A stretch of 64,000 bases of DNA from Desulfatibacillum sp. (GTDB lineage Bacteria; Desulfobacterota; Desulfobacteria; Desulfobacterales; Desulfatibacillaceae): assembly GCA_016342355.1 (NCBI GenBank), contig JAEINP010000001.1, positions 1 through 64,000 on the forward strand, in the 5' to 3' direction. Numbering within the stretch: the stretch's first letter is position 1; each line of letters opens with the position of its first letter. The notes under the pieces were generated by a model that made no database searches, had not been told where the DNA came from, and worked only from the letters and a program-made list of their open reading frames with translations. The position numbers and the translations under genes are program-made. Shown one piece after another: positions 23,078 to 31,821 of the stretch.

Positions 23078-24965
23078 GGTTTGCCTCCTTTTGCATGGTG
23101 CGGATGATGGGCATGGCTTGGCGGAGTTGGTCCCGGTCCATTTCGGCGATGTCCCTGGCTGTGCGTACCCGTTCCCCGGCTTCGGCTGTGAGGTTTTTCC
23201 GGGCCTGGGTCTGTTTTTGGGCTGCCCCGGCCAAATCGCTCCGGATACGCGCCCTGGCAAGCTCTTCCTGAACCCTTGCCAGCGCCGCCTGGCTTTGGGA
23301 TGCCTTTGTCCGGGCTTGTTCTTCGGCTTCCACCATGGTTTGCAGGCGGCCTTTGTCCTCAATGGGAGCGGCGTCCAGGATGGCTTTCCAGGGAATGGGC
23401 GCACCCATTTGTTTGAGGCTCACAAGCTGGGCAAAGTACATTTGGCGCTGGGTGTCGGAAAGGACTCCTTCCACGGGAATGGCGTCGTATTTTCCGAAAT
23501 CGCCGGTGAAGAATTCCCGGGAAGGCTGTTGGCCCAGGATGCGGGCGACCTTCTGGGGGGTGTAGTTGGCCTGGATCAGCTTGATGAGTTTGTGACCCAC
23601 CAGTTTTTTGGCAAGGCGATAGTTGTCGAAAATGTCCTGGAGGATGGTCAGTCCGGCTGCCTGGCGCATTTTGGCGAGAATTCCGGCCACCTGCATGGTG
23701 TCGCTCTCGGCCATGCCGAACAGTTCTGAATTGGCTCCGGGAATTTCCATGATATCCCGGTCCAGTGTTTCGGAAAGCTGCATAAGCCCTGCGGGGATGT
23801 CGGGCGGCAACAGGCGCTGGGCCTGGTCCATGTCCCCTTTCATCCAGACCACTTGGCCCTGGCCGCTTTGATACAGGGCTTCGGGGTTGACCACGCTGTT
23901 TTCCCGGGCTTTCCAGCCTGTGGAAATCTGGGAGTCTATGATGTCCAGCATTTTGGAACGCCGCTTGTTCACCTCGGTCTGGGGGTCCCGCATGCACCGG
24001 ACGATTCCCTGGAGTTTCCAGCTTGCCTGGTCGTATTCGGGCTCGAAAAAGCCCAGGATCGGCACAAAGGGAAAGTCTTCCAGGCCTCCGGGTTCCGGCC
24101 CCTGATGGATGAGCTGGTCTTCAACGAACACGGCAAGCTCCACGCTTCGGCGCATGGTCTCCAGGATTTTCAAGTGAGGGTGGGAGGAAAGGAGGCGTTC
24201 CAGGGCCGGAGCGTCTCCTTTCCAGGGTAGGCTTTGGCCGGTGGAGGGGTCCAGAAGGATGGTGAGGGGTTTGTGGGTGCGGGTCCAGAATTCGTCGTAG
24301 CGAAACAGGTTGTCCCCGGCGGAGCCCCGGGCAAGGGCGCCGTATTCGTATTTGCCGTCGGCCACGCCTTTGGGTTTGAGCTTGTCCATCATGTGCCTTT
24401 TGCTTGCGGGGAGGATGGCCCGGATGGCGTCTTTGGAAAGGAGTTCCCTGCGGCAGATGTAACCGCAGTCCGAGAGATCCCGTTCAGAAAAGGCGGGGTC
24501 CAGCAAAAAGCGGTTATAGGGCACCCGTTTGATTTTTATGTCCCCGTTCAGAGGATCGTGGGAGTAGTCCACATACAGGTTGACCAGGTTGATGCCGGTT
24601 TTTAGAGCGCCTCCGGCAAAGGCGTCGGACATGATGTGGTAGGCGTTGCAGGATTGCATCTGCCACTGACACAGGGCGGAAAGTTGGGTGGCGGTGGTTT
24701 GGTCCGAGCCTTCCACCGGGTCCACCTTGAGGGCCAGGCGATTTTTGCGCTGGTACCCTTCGATGAGTTTGACCACTCGGCGGACCTTATTGAAAACCAG
24801 GGCGCTCCGGCGTTGTTTTTCCAGGTATTTCTTGGCGGAGGCGTCCCACTGGTCCCCCAGCATGACGGAGAGGTCGGTTTTGGCTTCGGAAAGAAAGGGC
24901 GCCCAATAGGCATGGGCTCTTTCGTAGGCTTGGGCGAAATCCTTTTTAATGTCGTTGTCGCTCAT
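23034..24965 (-). CDS. Phage portal protein (podovirus type)
   Basis: Protein of 643 residues. The N-terminal half has the usual portal pattern (DLSVMLGDQWDASAKKYLEKQRRSALVFNKVRRVVKLIEGYQRKNRLALKVDP), with conserved W and G residues and a later DQLIHQGPEPGGLEDFPFVPILGF segment. The C-terminal ~110 residues form a long charged coiled coil (EEQARTKASQSQAALARVQEELARA), as in P22-type portals where it makes the barrel. It forms the dodecameric DNA channel and docks the large terminase encoded 34 bp upstream. Confidence 0.87.
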   Translation of the reverse strand: MSDNDIKKDFAQAYERAHAYWAPFLSEAKTDLSVMLGDQWDASAKKYLEKQRRSALVFNKVRRVVKLIEGYQRKNRLALKVDPVEGSDQTTATQLSALCQWQMQSCNAYHIMSDAFAGGALKTGINLVNLYVDYSHDPLNGDIKIKRVPYNRFLLDPAFSERDLSDCGYICRRELLSKDAIRAILPASKRHMMDKLKPKGVADGKYEYGALARGSAGDNLFRYDEFWTRTHKPLTILLDPSTGQSLPWKGDAPALERLLSSHPHLKILETMRRSVELAVFVEDQLIHQGPEPGGLEDFPFVPILGFFEPEYDQASWKLQGIVRCMRDPQTEVNKRRSKMLDIIDSQISTGWKARENSVVNPEALYQSGQGQVVWMKGDMDQAQRLLPPDIPAGLMQLSETLDRDIMEIPGANSELFGMAESDTMQVAGILAKMRQAAGLTILQDIFDNYRLAKKLVGHKLIKLIQANYTPQKVARILGQQPSREFFTGDFGKYDAIPVEGVLSDTQRQMYFAQLVSLKQMGAPIPWKAILDAAPIEDKGRLQTMVEAEEQARTKASQSQAALARVQEELARARIRSDLAGAAQKQTQARKNLTAEAGERVRTARDIAEMDRDQLRQAMPIIRTMQKEANHAPDHHPGTRPVFP

Positions 24966-24999
24966 GGGTTCCTCGGGGGTTGGAGGTTTCCGGTAATTT

Positions 25000-26331
25000 T
25001 CAAATTCCAGCGGGTGGGGCGAATTGCCGGTACATGCGGCAGGCTTCCGAAGCCGTCATGCCTGTGGCGGAGCGTTGGCACAGGTCCAGGCCTACGGCCA
25101 GATACCGGAAGGCGTCGGCGGCATGGCTGGTCCAGTCGTGATGGGGGATTGCGCCAAAGCATGCGGTGCGATCGTTGTACACCCGGCGATACTGGCGGAG
25201 GGCTTCCAGGCCCGGGGCGCATTTGTTTTGGTCGAACCAGCATTTGGGAATGATCAGCCTTGCCGCGTTGATTCCGTCCGCCAGAGGGAGGTTGGGGGCT
25301 ACGGTGAAGGAAATACCCAGGCTTTTGGCCACTTCCAGGCGGCTTTTACCTGTGCCCAGTTCGCGCACCCGGATGTCGTGGGGCGCCAGGTGGGTTCCGT
25401 AAAGGTGCTGGCGATCCCGCAGGGCGCGCACGTAGTAATCCAGGCCCTGGCCGGCAGCTTCCAGGTAATCCACGATGCGGATTTCGCCCCCGGGGGCGGC
25501 CTGGAAAAACCATACGGAGGTGGAGTCGCTCATGCCCAGGTCCCAGGCTGTATGGACCGGGAGGCTGGGCTCCACAGGCACGGAGGTGATGCGTCCTTCT
25601 TTTTCCGCCTGGGCGATTTGGGGCCCGTAATAGGCGCCGATGATGGCGGCGGAAAAGCTGCACTCGAATTCCTGTTCGTATTGTTCCGGTGTCATTTCAT
25701 TTTTGGCGGCGACCAGTTCCTCCTGGTTCACAATGCCGGTTTCCGAGGCCCGGTACATGGCGCAAAACCAGTCCGGGTCCTGCCTGGCGAACTGGTAAAG
25801 CTCATAAAAGGCATTGTGGCCCCGAGGTGTGCCTATGAACATGGCCCATCCCAGGCGGTCGGAGAGAGCAGGACGGATGATCTCGCCCCAGACTCTTTCG
25901 GGCATCTGAGCCATTTCATCCAGAACCACGCCGTCCAGGTAAATGCCCCTGAGGCGATCCGGGTTGTCCGCTCCCAGCAGGGAGATGCGGGCGCCGTTTG
26001 GCAGGTCGCACCGCAGTTCTGTTTCGTGAAAAGTGGCGCCCTCCAGGGCTCCGGCGAATTTCTTTAAATAATCCCACACAACGCTTTTTGCCTGTTTGTA
26101 CAGGGGGGCTATGTAGGCGTACCGGGGGGCTGGCAGGGCGTTCCGGCAGGCCTTCATGATGAGTTCGTTCACAGCGGCCACGGTTTTGCCGAACCTGCGG
26201 TGGCAGACCAGCACGGAAAAGCGCTTTTTGTTCTGGTGGATTTGCCACTGGTGCGCACGGGGGCGGTATGGAATGACCACATTGCGCGGGGCCTGCTTGC
26301 CTCCGGAACTATGCGCCGCATTATTGTCCAT
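25000..26331 (-). CDS. Phage terminase large subunit
   Basis: Protein of 443 residues. ATPase part: Walker A CHRRFGKT at 43-50 and Walker B VVLDEM at 135-140, then the coupling motif GTPRG. Nuclease part (RNase H-like): AWDLGMSDSTSVW near 268 and a C-terminal HHDWTSHAADAFRYL near 405-419, which supply the acidic metal ligands. All key residues are present, so the packaging motor looks functional. It starts 3 bp after the small-subunit stop. Confidence 0.92.
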   Translation of the reverse strand: MDNNAAHSSGGKQAPRNVVIPYRPRAHQWQIHQNKKRFSVLVCHRRFGKTVAAVNELIMKACRNALPAPRYAYIAPLYKQAKSVVWDYLKKFAGALEGATFHETELRCDLPNGARISLLGADNPDRLRGIYLDGVVLDEMAQMPERVWGEIIRPALSDRLGWAMFIGTPRGHNAFYELYQFARQDPDWFCAMYRASETGIVNQEELVAAKNEMTPEQYEQEFECSFSAAIIGAYYGPQIAQAEKEGRITSVPVEPSLPVHTAWDLGMSDSTSVWFFQAAPGGEIRIVDYLEAAGQGLDYYVRALRDRQHLYGTHLAPHDIRVRELGTGKSRLEVAKSLGISFTVAPNLPLADGINAARLIIPKCWFDQNKCAPGLEALRQYRRVYNDRTACFGAIPHHDWTSHAADAFRYLAVGLDLCQRSATGMTASEACRMYRQFAPPAGI

Positions 26332-26334
26332 GCT

Positions 26335-26550
26335 TTAGAAATCCTCCCCGGCCCAACGGATTTCCACGGGGCCTTGTTGTTCTTCCCTTTTTCCAAACAT
26401 GCCCAAATGCTTTCCCATGAGTTCCGCAGCCCGAACCGCCGTGGAAAACTGCCTGGACTCCATGGCCCCTTCCCTTGCCTCCTGTAGATAGCGGATGATA
26501 TCCTCCATGCGGAGGTCTTCTTCAGGGATGGAGAACGGTTGCTGGCTCAT
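26335..26550 (-). CDS. Putative terminase small subunit
   Basis: Protein of 71 residues from the ATG at 26550 (AGGAG 6 bases upstream). Helical: PEEDLRMEDIIRYLQEAREGAMESRQFSTAVRAAELMGKHLGMFGKREEQ. The A-x-xAAELMGKHLGMFG pattern occurs in short small-terminase proteins, where it oligomerises or contacts the large subunit; an HTH for DNA recognition is not obvious. Position directly before the large subunit supports the call. It overlaps the preceding 56-residue gene by 29 bp. Confidence 0.72.
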   Translation of the reverse strand: MSQQPFSIPEEDLRMEDIIRYLQEAREGAMESRQFSTAVRAAELMGKHLGMFGKREEQQGPVEIRWAGEDF

Positions 26551-26692
26551 GGTTGTCTCCTGGCAGGCCCATAAACCAGTCCTCGTCCAGTTCTTCTGAA
26601 ATGCCGCTGCTGGAAATGGACCGGGGCTCCCCCAACACGCCGTCCGGGTCGTCGCTATACCCGTATTCGTCGAACAGATCTTCCCATTCCAT
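26522..26692 (-). CDS. Short acidic protein at the head of the phage operon
   Basis: Protein of 56 residues, first gene of the cassette, with AAAGGAG 6 bases before the ATG. Very acidic (MEWEDLFDEYG...DDPDG...EELDEDWF). No homologue recognised. Its overlap with the small terminase gene and the strong ribosome binding site argue that it is real. Acidic mini-proteins at operon heads can be DNA mimics or regulators, but this is speculation. Confidence 0.65.
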   Translation of the reverse strand: MEWEDLFDEYGYSDDPDGVLGEPRSISSSGISEELDEDWFMGLPGDNHEPATVLHP

Positions 26693-26727
26693 GGTATTCT
26701 CCTTTGTAATAGGGCGGATTTTTTAAA

Positions 26728-26739
26728 AGGAGCGCTCCT
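26728..26739. promoter_or_regulatory. Perfect 12-bp palindrome upstream of the phage operon
   Basis: AGGAGCGCTCCT, 36 bases before the first ATG of the minus-strand cassette, followed on that strand by TTTTAAAAAA. It could be an operator or a weak terminator; its position between promoter and first gene favours a control role. Confidence 0.4.
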
Positions 26740-27146
26740 CCAATTGGCTATAAGCATATCATGGGTTTTGGCATGGTTCGGTCTATGCACAGCTATGGAC
26801 AGGAGGGAGCGGTCCAGGATCAATTAAAACTATTGACAGGGTTGCCGGGGAGGAAAATGGCGTCATTAATCAACTATTATCAAACTTGATTTCATACGGA
26901 TGGGTGCATTCAAATATGTTCAGGGTAATGTTTTCTGCAGGGCTGTATAAATAACAGGAGTGAAACTAAACGCAAAGCAGGGCTTCATACAGAGGCCCGG
27001 AGCAACGGGTTCGCATGTTGTGGAAGACGAGCTTAAAGATAGACGCGGAACGCATCAGGGACCAGGGCATAACCGCCTTTCCTATGAAGCCCGTTGTGCG
27101 GCGGCAGATGGCCCTGGCGCTGAGGGCGGCCCCGGGTCAGGCCGCT
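26740..27146. other. Intergenic region right of the phage cassette
   Basis: About 400 bases between the cassette and the ybjN-like gene. A 53-codon plus-strand frame (27015-27176) has a protein-like sound but no ribosome binding site. No integrase, tRNA or direct repeat matching the left edge (14.70-14.79 kb) was found by eye. Confidence 0.4.
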
Positions 27147-27557
27147 TCATCCCAAGGGGCCGTGAAATCTGGCTAATTCGGTTCCAAACAACCCCATGGC
27201 ATGCTCCAGCCCGCGCAATGAGGCCTCGATCATATGCTTGGTCAGGCGGTCAAAGGGATGGGTGGCCCTGAACAGGAGGACTCTTGAATTGGCATCAATG
27301 GCGAAGCCTCCATACAGGATTTCCCGGTTGATCTGAAGGACTCTTTTGAAAAACGCCTCGGTGTTGTTCTCTGGAACCACCGAGACAATCTGCTGCATGA
27401 TGAGCACCTCGGCAACGCAGTCAAAAACCATGTTCACAATGGAGTTGGCTTCGTCGCTGGCCACTATCAGGCCCCGGCTTTCATCTTCCTTGACTATGGT
27501 CAGTCCCAGGTCTTCCAAAAAGTCCCGGGTTCTTATATGGTTCCATGACCCGGTCAT
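27147..27557 (-). CDS. YbjN domain-containing protein
   Basis: Protein of 136 residues with GGAGGAAGAC before the ATG. The sequence follows the YbjN/type-III-chaperone-like fold: LTIVKEDESRGLIVASDE, NMVFDCVAEVLIMQQIVSVVP, ALFxRxLQINREILYGGFAID, then VLLFRATHPFDRLT and a final helix. Family members are small cytoplasmic proteins with chaperone-like structure and unclear targets. It starts 27 bp after the secreted TPR protein gene on the same strand, so the two form an operon. Confidence 0.82.
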   Translation of the reverse strand: MTGSWNHIRTRDFLEDLGLTIVKEDESRGLIVASDEANSIVNMVFDCVAEVLIMQQIVSVVPENNTEAFFKRVLQINREILYGGFAIDANSRVLLFRATHPFDRLTKHMIEASLRGLEHAMGLFGTELARFHGPLG

Positions 27558-27584
27558 GTCTTCCTCCCATCAAACCACAGGGTT

Positions 27585-29570
27585 TTATTGCCCGGCGGAT
27601 AAGTGATCCAAATAGTTTTGTGCGTCTTCACTGCCAGCATTGGCGGCGCTTACAAATTCCACCATAGCGGCATCTTTTTGCCCGGAAAGAAGCAATATAC
27701 GCGCCCTTCCGTACAGATACACGGGGTGGGCCGGACGGGCTTCCAACGCCTTGTCCGTATGGTCCAGGGCAAGCTGGAATTCCCCCAGTTCCGTATAAGC
27801 CAGGGCAGCCGCAAAATTGGCTGCCGGGCTGGCGGGGTCCAGTTTCAAGGCCTGTTTATACGTTTTGATGGCGGCATTGGGGCCGCCGTACATGGCGGAG
27901 AGGTTGCCCTTTTCCACCAGATCGCCCACTTCCCGTTCAAGGAGCTCCTCGGGAGTCAGCTCCGGCTCCACATACTCCGGTACTTCTTCATATTTCGGCT
28001 TGAACAGGTCGTCGCCCGGCTGGAGCACCGCGTCCCCTTCCTGACGGGAAAAGCCGGTTGCCCCTTGGCCTTGGGGTGACATCTTGGCGAACAACTGGGC
28101 CATATCCATGATTTCGGTGGGATTCATGGCAACTTCTGTCCGAGCTTTGCCGGCGCCCATGTCCATGGTGATATGCATTTTGGTTTTGGGCACGGTATCC
28201 GGCAGCTTGCTTCCCGGGGTGTTTTGCGCGGCCAAGGTCATTATTTCACCCAGGTTCATTTCCATGGTGAGCAGGGGGCCGGAGGCCTTGCCGGGCTTGA
28301 GGGCTTTGGCCTTGCGTATGACCTGGGCCAGCCGGGCGTCTGTATTGGCAATGAAAACCATGCCATCGCTGGCCGCCATACGAATATCCATATTGCTGAT
28401 GCCTCCGCCCGGGGCAGAGGGGCCTTGGGGAGGCATTGTGATTTCGGCTTTCATTCCCTTGACATCCAACCCGGCGACCTTGCTGTCCTTGGTGCGCTTC
28501 CAGACGGCCGCCCCCGGCATTTGGGAAAGCTGAGGGTTATTGGCGGTCATGTCCACAGTGCACTGGATCATTTTTTCTATGATGATGGACGCGGCCGCCT
28601 GCTCCTTGATGCACCAGATGCCTTCCATTTTCATGGCATCCGCTTCCAGTGATATGCCAGCCACATACTCCCCGGTCATTTCCGCCACCGGTAGGCTGAG
28701 GCAGTCAAAGTCGATGCCCATTTTGGCGTAAAAAGGACCCAGCGTATCCGTCATCAAATCCATAAATCCTTTTACCTCGTAAGGCCTGGACCGATACAGG
28801 ATGGAGCCAGTAGGATGGTAATCAAGTAATTGAGACTCACCCGGAGGCGGTTGGACCATGGCCCGGGCCAGTTGGGTTCCGGGAAGGGCCTGGCCTTCAA
28901 AGGACAAGGCTGCTTTGGATCGGGAAATGGAAACCCCCATGCCAAAGGATTGGAGTTGCTTGAAAAGATCCAAGATTCCTTTAACCATGAGCTGGGCGTC
29001 CTCCGGGGAAATGGTTTCCGGGGCGCCTGGCTGGGGTGCTTGCATTTGCAGCATGCTTTGTGAAATGGACGACTCCATTTTGGCAACAAGGGCGGCGGCG
29101 GGAATCTCCACGGAGATGGTGTCCTGTCCTGCGGTTTTGGCGGACTCAGTCAGCAAGGCCCGGGTGATGTCGCCGGGTACAGGTCCCGAGGGCGGATAGG
29201 CAATGAGGTAATAGCCGGGGCCGATCTGGGCCTGGGTCAATTGCTGGAAAACCTGGCTGGTTTTCACAAAAGGGACAATGGCGTATACCGTGGGCGCCTG
29301 CTGGTCCAGGGAAATCATGGCCACGGCGGTTTTGGCCGGGTCGATCCAGTCGGTGTTTCCCAGCATGGCCCGGACAGGCAGGGTGACCGGTTGGCCCTGA
29401 TTTGCCTGGGCGCCCCATTCGTCTATGATGTCCAGGGTTTGCGCCACATCTTTTATGCGAACCACTGCCATGTCTTCCAGGGCCGCTTGGCCCCAGGCGG
29501 GAAAAGCGCTTACAGCCAGCAAGGCGAACACTAAGGCAACGATCCATGCCCGGAGGGATTGCGTTTTCAT
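27585..29570 (-). CDS. Secreted protein with C-terminal TPR repeats, unknown function
   Basis: Protein of 661 residues, start at 29570 behind AAAAGGAG. Clear signal peptide (KTQSLRAWIVALVFALLAVSAFPAWGQA, cleavage before ALED). Residues ~30-500 are a strand/helix domain that I cannot name, with paired half-repeats such as AAALVAKMESSISQSM and VAGLDVKGMKAEITM. Residues ~550-655 contain about three TPR units (AIKTYKQALKLDPASPAANFAAALAYTELGEFQLALDHTDKALEARP). It is likely periplasmic or cell-surface. Co-transcribed with the ybjN-like gene. Confidence 0.75.
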   Translation of the reverse strand: MKTQSLRAWIVALVFALLAVSAFPAWGQAALEDMAVVRIKDVAQTLDIIDEWGAQANQGQPVTLPVRAMLGNTDWIDPAKTAVAMISLDQQAPTVYAIVPFVKTSQVFQQLTQAQIGPGYYLIAYPPSGPVPGDITRALLTESAKTAGQDTISVEIPAAALVAKMESSISQSMLQMQAPQPGAPETISPEDAQLMVKGILDLFKQLQSFGMGVSISRSKAALSFEGQALPGTQLARAMVQPPPGESQLLDYHPTGSILYRSRPYEVKGFMDLMTDTLGPFYAKMGIDFDCLSLPVAEMTGEYVAGISLEADAMKMEGIWCIKEQAAASIIIEKMIQCTVDMTANNPQLSQMPGAAVWKRTKDSKVAGLDVKGMKAEITMPPQGPSAPGGGISNMDIRMAASDGMVFIANTDARLAQVIRKAKALKPGKASGPLLTMEMNLGEIMTLAAQNTPGSKLPDTVPKTKMHITMDMGAGKARTEVAMNPTEIMDMAQLFAKMSPQGQGATGFSRQEGDAVLQPGDDLFKPKYEEVPEYVEPELTPEELLEREVGDLVEKGNLSAMYGGPNAAIKTYKQALKLDPASPAANFAAALAYTELGEFQLALDHTDKALEARPAHPVYLYGRARILLLSGQKDAAMVEFVSAANAGSEDAQNYLDHLSAGQ

Positions 29571-29588
29571 TGAATTCTCCTTTTGCAT

Positions 29589-29767
29589 CAGGCTTGGCAG
29601 TCAGGGAAAAAGGGCGTCAACCCCCATTATTCTTTCGTACTAATACCATACCGGGGCTTTCCTGTCTTTCGAAAATAGCGGTTTTGCCCGTGAAACCCGT
29701 CACATGCCCGATTTCCTGTTGAGCCGGGTATATTGTCCGGGTCGGTTGGTCAGAAGCATTTTTAGGC
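29589..29767. other. Divergent intergenic region
   Basis: Left part of the roughly 530-base region between the secreted TPR gene and trpB2. It should hold the minus-strand promoter of the TPR gene. No gene or repeat recognised; the trpB2 promoter and leader follow. Confidence 0.4.
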
Positions 29768-29795
29768 TTGACACAGGGAAATTTCCTATGATAAA
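29768..29795 (+). promoter_or_regulatory. Promoter of trpB2 with internal palindrome
   Basis: TTGACA (29768-29773), 16-bp spacer, GATAAA (29790-29795). The spacer contains the perfect palindrome GGAAATTTCC (29777-29786), well placed for a repressor. Predicted transcription start near 29802 leaves a ~300-base leader. Confidence 0.6.
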
Positions 29796-29914
29796 TGCCA
29801 CCTATTATGGGAAACCTCAAAACAAATACCGGATTTTGGTGGTGGCGCAGCTTACTTAGCCCGTGAGGTGCGTCTTGCGATCTTTCCCATAGACGATCAT
29901 TAAAAAATGGAAAA

Positions 29915-29979
29915 CGCGGGCAGCCTCAAAGTCCGCGATTTGTTTAACCGCGGGCCAAAATCGGCTTGGCGGTTTTTTT
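29915..29979 (+). promoter_or_regulatory. Possible attenuator hairpins in the trpB2 leader
   Basis: CGCGG (29915-29919) can pair with CCGCG (29933-29937), which can alternatively pair with CGCGG (29949-29953). Next comes a short hairpin GCCAA (29954-29958)/TTGGC (29966-29970) and, after GG, seven T, so it looks like a weak intrinsic terminator inside the leader. No leader peptide with clustered Trp codons and no T-box sequence is seen. Confidence 0.35.
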
Positions 29980-30101
29980 GTTTTAACGGCCGGTCCCCGA
30001 GAATGCCCGAACGGCTGTTCACTGAACATACCCTGCTTGAAAGGGAATCAACCAACCACGGGCCGCCTTTAGGCCCAAATCACAGAGAAGGGGAGACTAT
30101 C

Positions 30102-31478
30102 ATGGCTTCGCACAAAATTCTTCTGTCAGAAGACGAAATGCCCAGGCAATGGTACAACATTTTGGCAGACATCAAGATGAACCCGCCCTTGGGACCGGAC
30201 GGCAACCCTGTTTCTCCGGACCAACTGGCGCCGGTGTTCCCCATGAACCTCATTGAGCAGGAAGTGAGCTCCGAGCGCTGGATCGACATTCCCCAGGAGG
30301 TCATGGACATTTATACCCTGTGGCGGCCGTCTCCCCTGGTCCGGGCCACCCGCCTGGAAAAGGCCATTGGCACCCCGGCCCGCATCTATTTCAAGAATGA
30401 AGGCGTGAGCCCTGCCGGAAGCCACAAGCCCAACACCGCCGTGCCCCAGGCTTATTACAACAAGCAATTCGGCATCAAAAAGATCACCACCGAGACCGGC
30501 GCAGGCCAATGGGGCAGCGCCCTTTCCTTTGCCTGCTCCCTGTTTGGGCTGGAGTGCACCGTGTATATGGTGCGCATCTCCTTTGACCAGAAGCCCTACC
30601 GCAAGGCCATGATGGGCGTATGGGGCGGAAAATGCATCGCCAGCCCCAGCACCACAACCCAGGCAGGACGGGACGCCCTGGAAAGAGACCCCAACACCCC
30701 GGGTTCCCTGGGCATCGCCATCAGCGAGGCCGTGGAAGCGGCGGTGGGCGACACCACGGGCCAGACCCGTTATTCTTTGGGCAGCGTGCTCAACCACGTC
30801 ATGCTCCATCAGACCATCATCGGCCTGGAAGCCAAAAAGCAACTTGCATTGGTGAACGAATACCCGGACATCGTTATTGGATGCGCAGGCGGCGGCAGTA
30901 ACTTTGCCGGCATCGCCTTTCCCTTTGCCCAGGACAAAATCAACGGCAAACATTTGGAAATCTACCCGGTGGAACCGGCGGCCTGCCCCACCCTGACCAA
31001 GGCCCCCTTTGTTTACGATCATGGCGACGTGGCCGGATACACCCCCCTGCTGCCCATGCACAGCCTGGGACACGCCTTTGTGCCAGCCCCCATCCACGCA
31101 GGCGGACTCCGCTACCACGGCATGGCCCCCACGGTCAGCCAGTTGGTGGATGAAGGCCTTATGGAAGCCAAATCAGTGAATCAGCTTGATTGTTACGAAG
31201 CCGGTCTTATGTTTGCTAGGAGCGAGGGACATATTCCCGCGCCCGAAACCACCCACGCCATTGCCCAGGTTATCAAAGAGGCCAGGCAGGCCAAGGAAGA
31301 AGGCAAGGAAAAGGTCATCCTGTTTAACTGGAGCGGACACGGCGCCCTGGACCTTGGCGCATACGAAAAGTACTTGGCGGGCGAACTCCAGAACTTCGAG
31401 TTGACCGATGCTGAAATGAACGACGCTATGGAGATTTTCAAGAATTATCCCAAACCCGAGCATCTTAAGAGCAAATAA
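30102..31478 (+). CDS. trpB2: Tryptophan synthase beta chain, TrpB2 type
   Basis: Protein of 458 residues, start at 30102 with GGGGAG 7 bases upstream. PLP lysine lies in [11 protein letters not shown]; the phosphate-binding [11 protein letters not shown] loop and the closing NWSGHG segment are typical. The length and the extra N-terminal stretch (residues 1-70) mark the TrpB2 family, which condenses indole or a related nucleophile with serine and does not need TrpA. No trpA or other trp gene is adjacent, so it may salvage indole. It is preceded by a long leader with possible attenuation and followed directly by a small Cys-rich gene. Confidence 0.93.
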   Translation: MASHKILLSEDEMPRQWYNILADIKMNPPLGPDGNPVSPDQLAPVFPMNLIEQEVSSERWIDIPQEVMDIYTLWRPSPLVRATRLEKAIGTPARIYFKNEGVSPAGSHKPNTAVPQAYYNKQFGIKKITTETGAGQWGSALSFACSLFGLECTVYMVRISFDQKPYRKAMMGVWGGKCIASPSTTTQAGRDALERDPNTPGSLGIAISEAVEAAVGDTTGQTRYSLGSVLNHVMLHQTIIGLEAKKQLALVNEYPDIVIGCAGGGSNFAGIAFPFAQDKINGKHLEIYPVEPAACPTLTKAPFVYDHGDVAGYTPLLPMHSLGHAFVPAPIHAGGLRYHGMAPTVSQLVDEGLMEAKSVNQLDCYEAGLMFARSEGHIPAPETTHAIAQVIKEARQAKEEGKEKVILFNWSGHGALDLGAYEKYLAGELQNFELTDAEMNDAMEIFKNYPKPEHLKSK

Positions 31479-31742
31479 ATGAACGAAAGAGACAATCCCA
31501 TGGTAAGACGCTGCCCCCGTTTAGGGAGCAGCGTCCACTTTCCTTACTGCCTCCGGTGTGGGGAAAATAACGGCGTTTGCTTTAAGGTCTTTGATTGCTG
31601 GTGGGAAGTCTTTGATGTGGTGGGATACTTGAAGGACACCCTCCCCCCCGAGGAGTTCCAACGGCTGGAGGCCATGCGCGAGTCCGGCCCCAAGTCCAAG
31701 GTGGCCTCCCTGCTGGGCGTGGTGGAAAAGGTTTCGAATTAG
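31479..31742 (+). CDS. Small Cys-rich protein following trpB2
   Basis: Protein of 87 residues; the ATG directly follows the trpB2 stop. A second start at 31500 (MVRRCPR) is also possible. Four Cys residues in CPRLGSSVHFPYCLRCGENNGVC could form a zinc or Fe-S site, followed by FDCWWEVFDVVGYL. I recall similar small proteins in sulfate reducers but no assigned function. Operonic with trpB2; a GC-rich hairpin follows. Confidence 0.7.
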   Translation: MNERDNPMVRRCPRLGSSVHFPYCLRCGENNGVCFKVFDCWWEVFDVVGYLKDTLPPEEFQRLEAMRESGPKSKVASLLGVVEKVSN

Positions 31743-31754
31743 AATAGAAAGAGC

Positions 31755-31782
31755 GGCCGGGACCTGCTTGAGGGTCCCGGCC
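31755..31782 (+). terminator. GC-rich hairpin after the trpB2 unit
   Basis: GGCCGGGACC (31755-31764) pairs perfectly with GGTCCCGGCC (31773-31782), 8-base loop. No T tract follows, so it is a pausing or processing hairpin or a weak terminator rather than a standard one. Confidence 0.5.
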
Positions 31783-31821
31783 CCCTGACTGCTTATCCAT
31801 CAAACACACGAGGAGGTTCCT

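Larger units (their letters stand above)
14795..26692 (-). mobile_element. Phage-derived packaging/virion cassette, short-tailed type; possible GTA-like element
   Basis: Sixteen tightly packed minus-strand genes run in late-gene order: small acidic protein, small and large terminase, portal, small protein, scaffold, major capsid (N4-gp56 type), two small proteins, adaptor, collar, large tail protein, small protein, GNAT protein, internal virion-like protein, small membrane protein and holin. There is no tape measure, tail tube or sheath, so it is podovirus-like. No integrase, repressor, replication gene, endolysin or flanking att repeat is visible within the window. All reading frames are intact, with good ribosome binding sites and many ATGA overlaps. 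A 12-bp palindrome lies before the first gene. It could be a prophage remnant kept for its capsid or a gene-transfer agent; sequence alone cannot decide. Confidence 0.85.

Noticed and set aside
26824-27146. Phage attachment site or integrase remnant right of the cassette
   Set aside because: No tRNA, no direct repeat shared with 14.70-14.79 kb and no recombinase motif was seen by eye.
26960-27271. 103-codon plus-strand frame beginning GTG after GGAG
   Set aside because: It overlaps the ybjN-like gene antisense, and the peptide is Gly/Arg/Pro-rich without recognisable structure.
29800-30101. T-box leader upstream of trpB2
   Set aside because: No T-box sequence (AGGGTGGNACCGCG) or specifier loop is present.
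31755-31782. Standard rho-independent terminator after trpB2
   Set aside because: The hairpin is strong but has no T tract, so it is listed only as a possible weak terminator.
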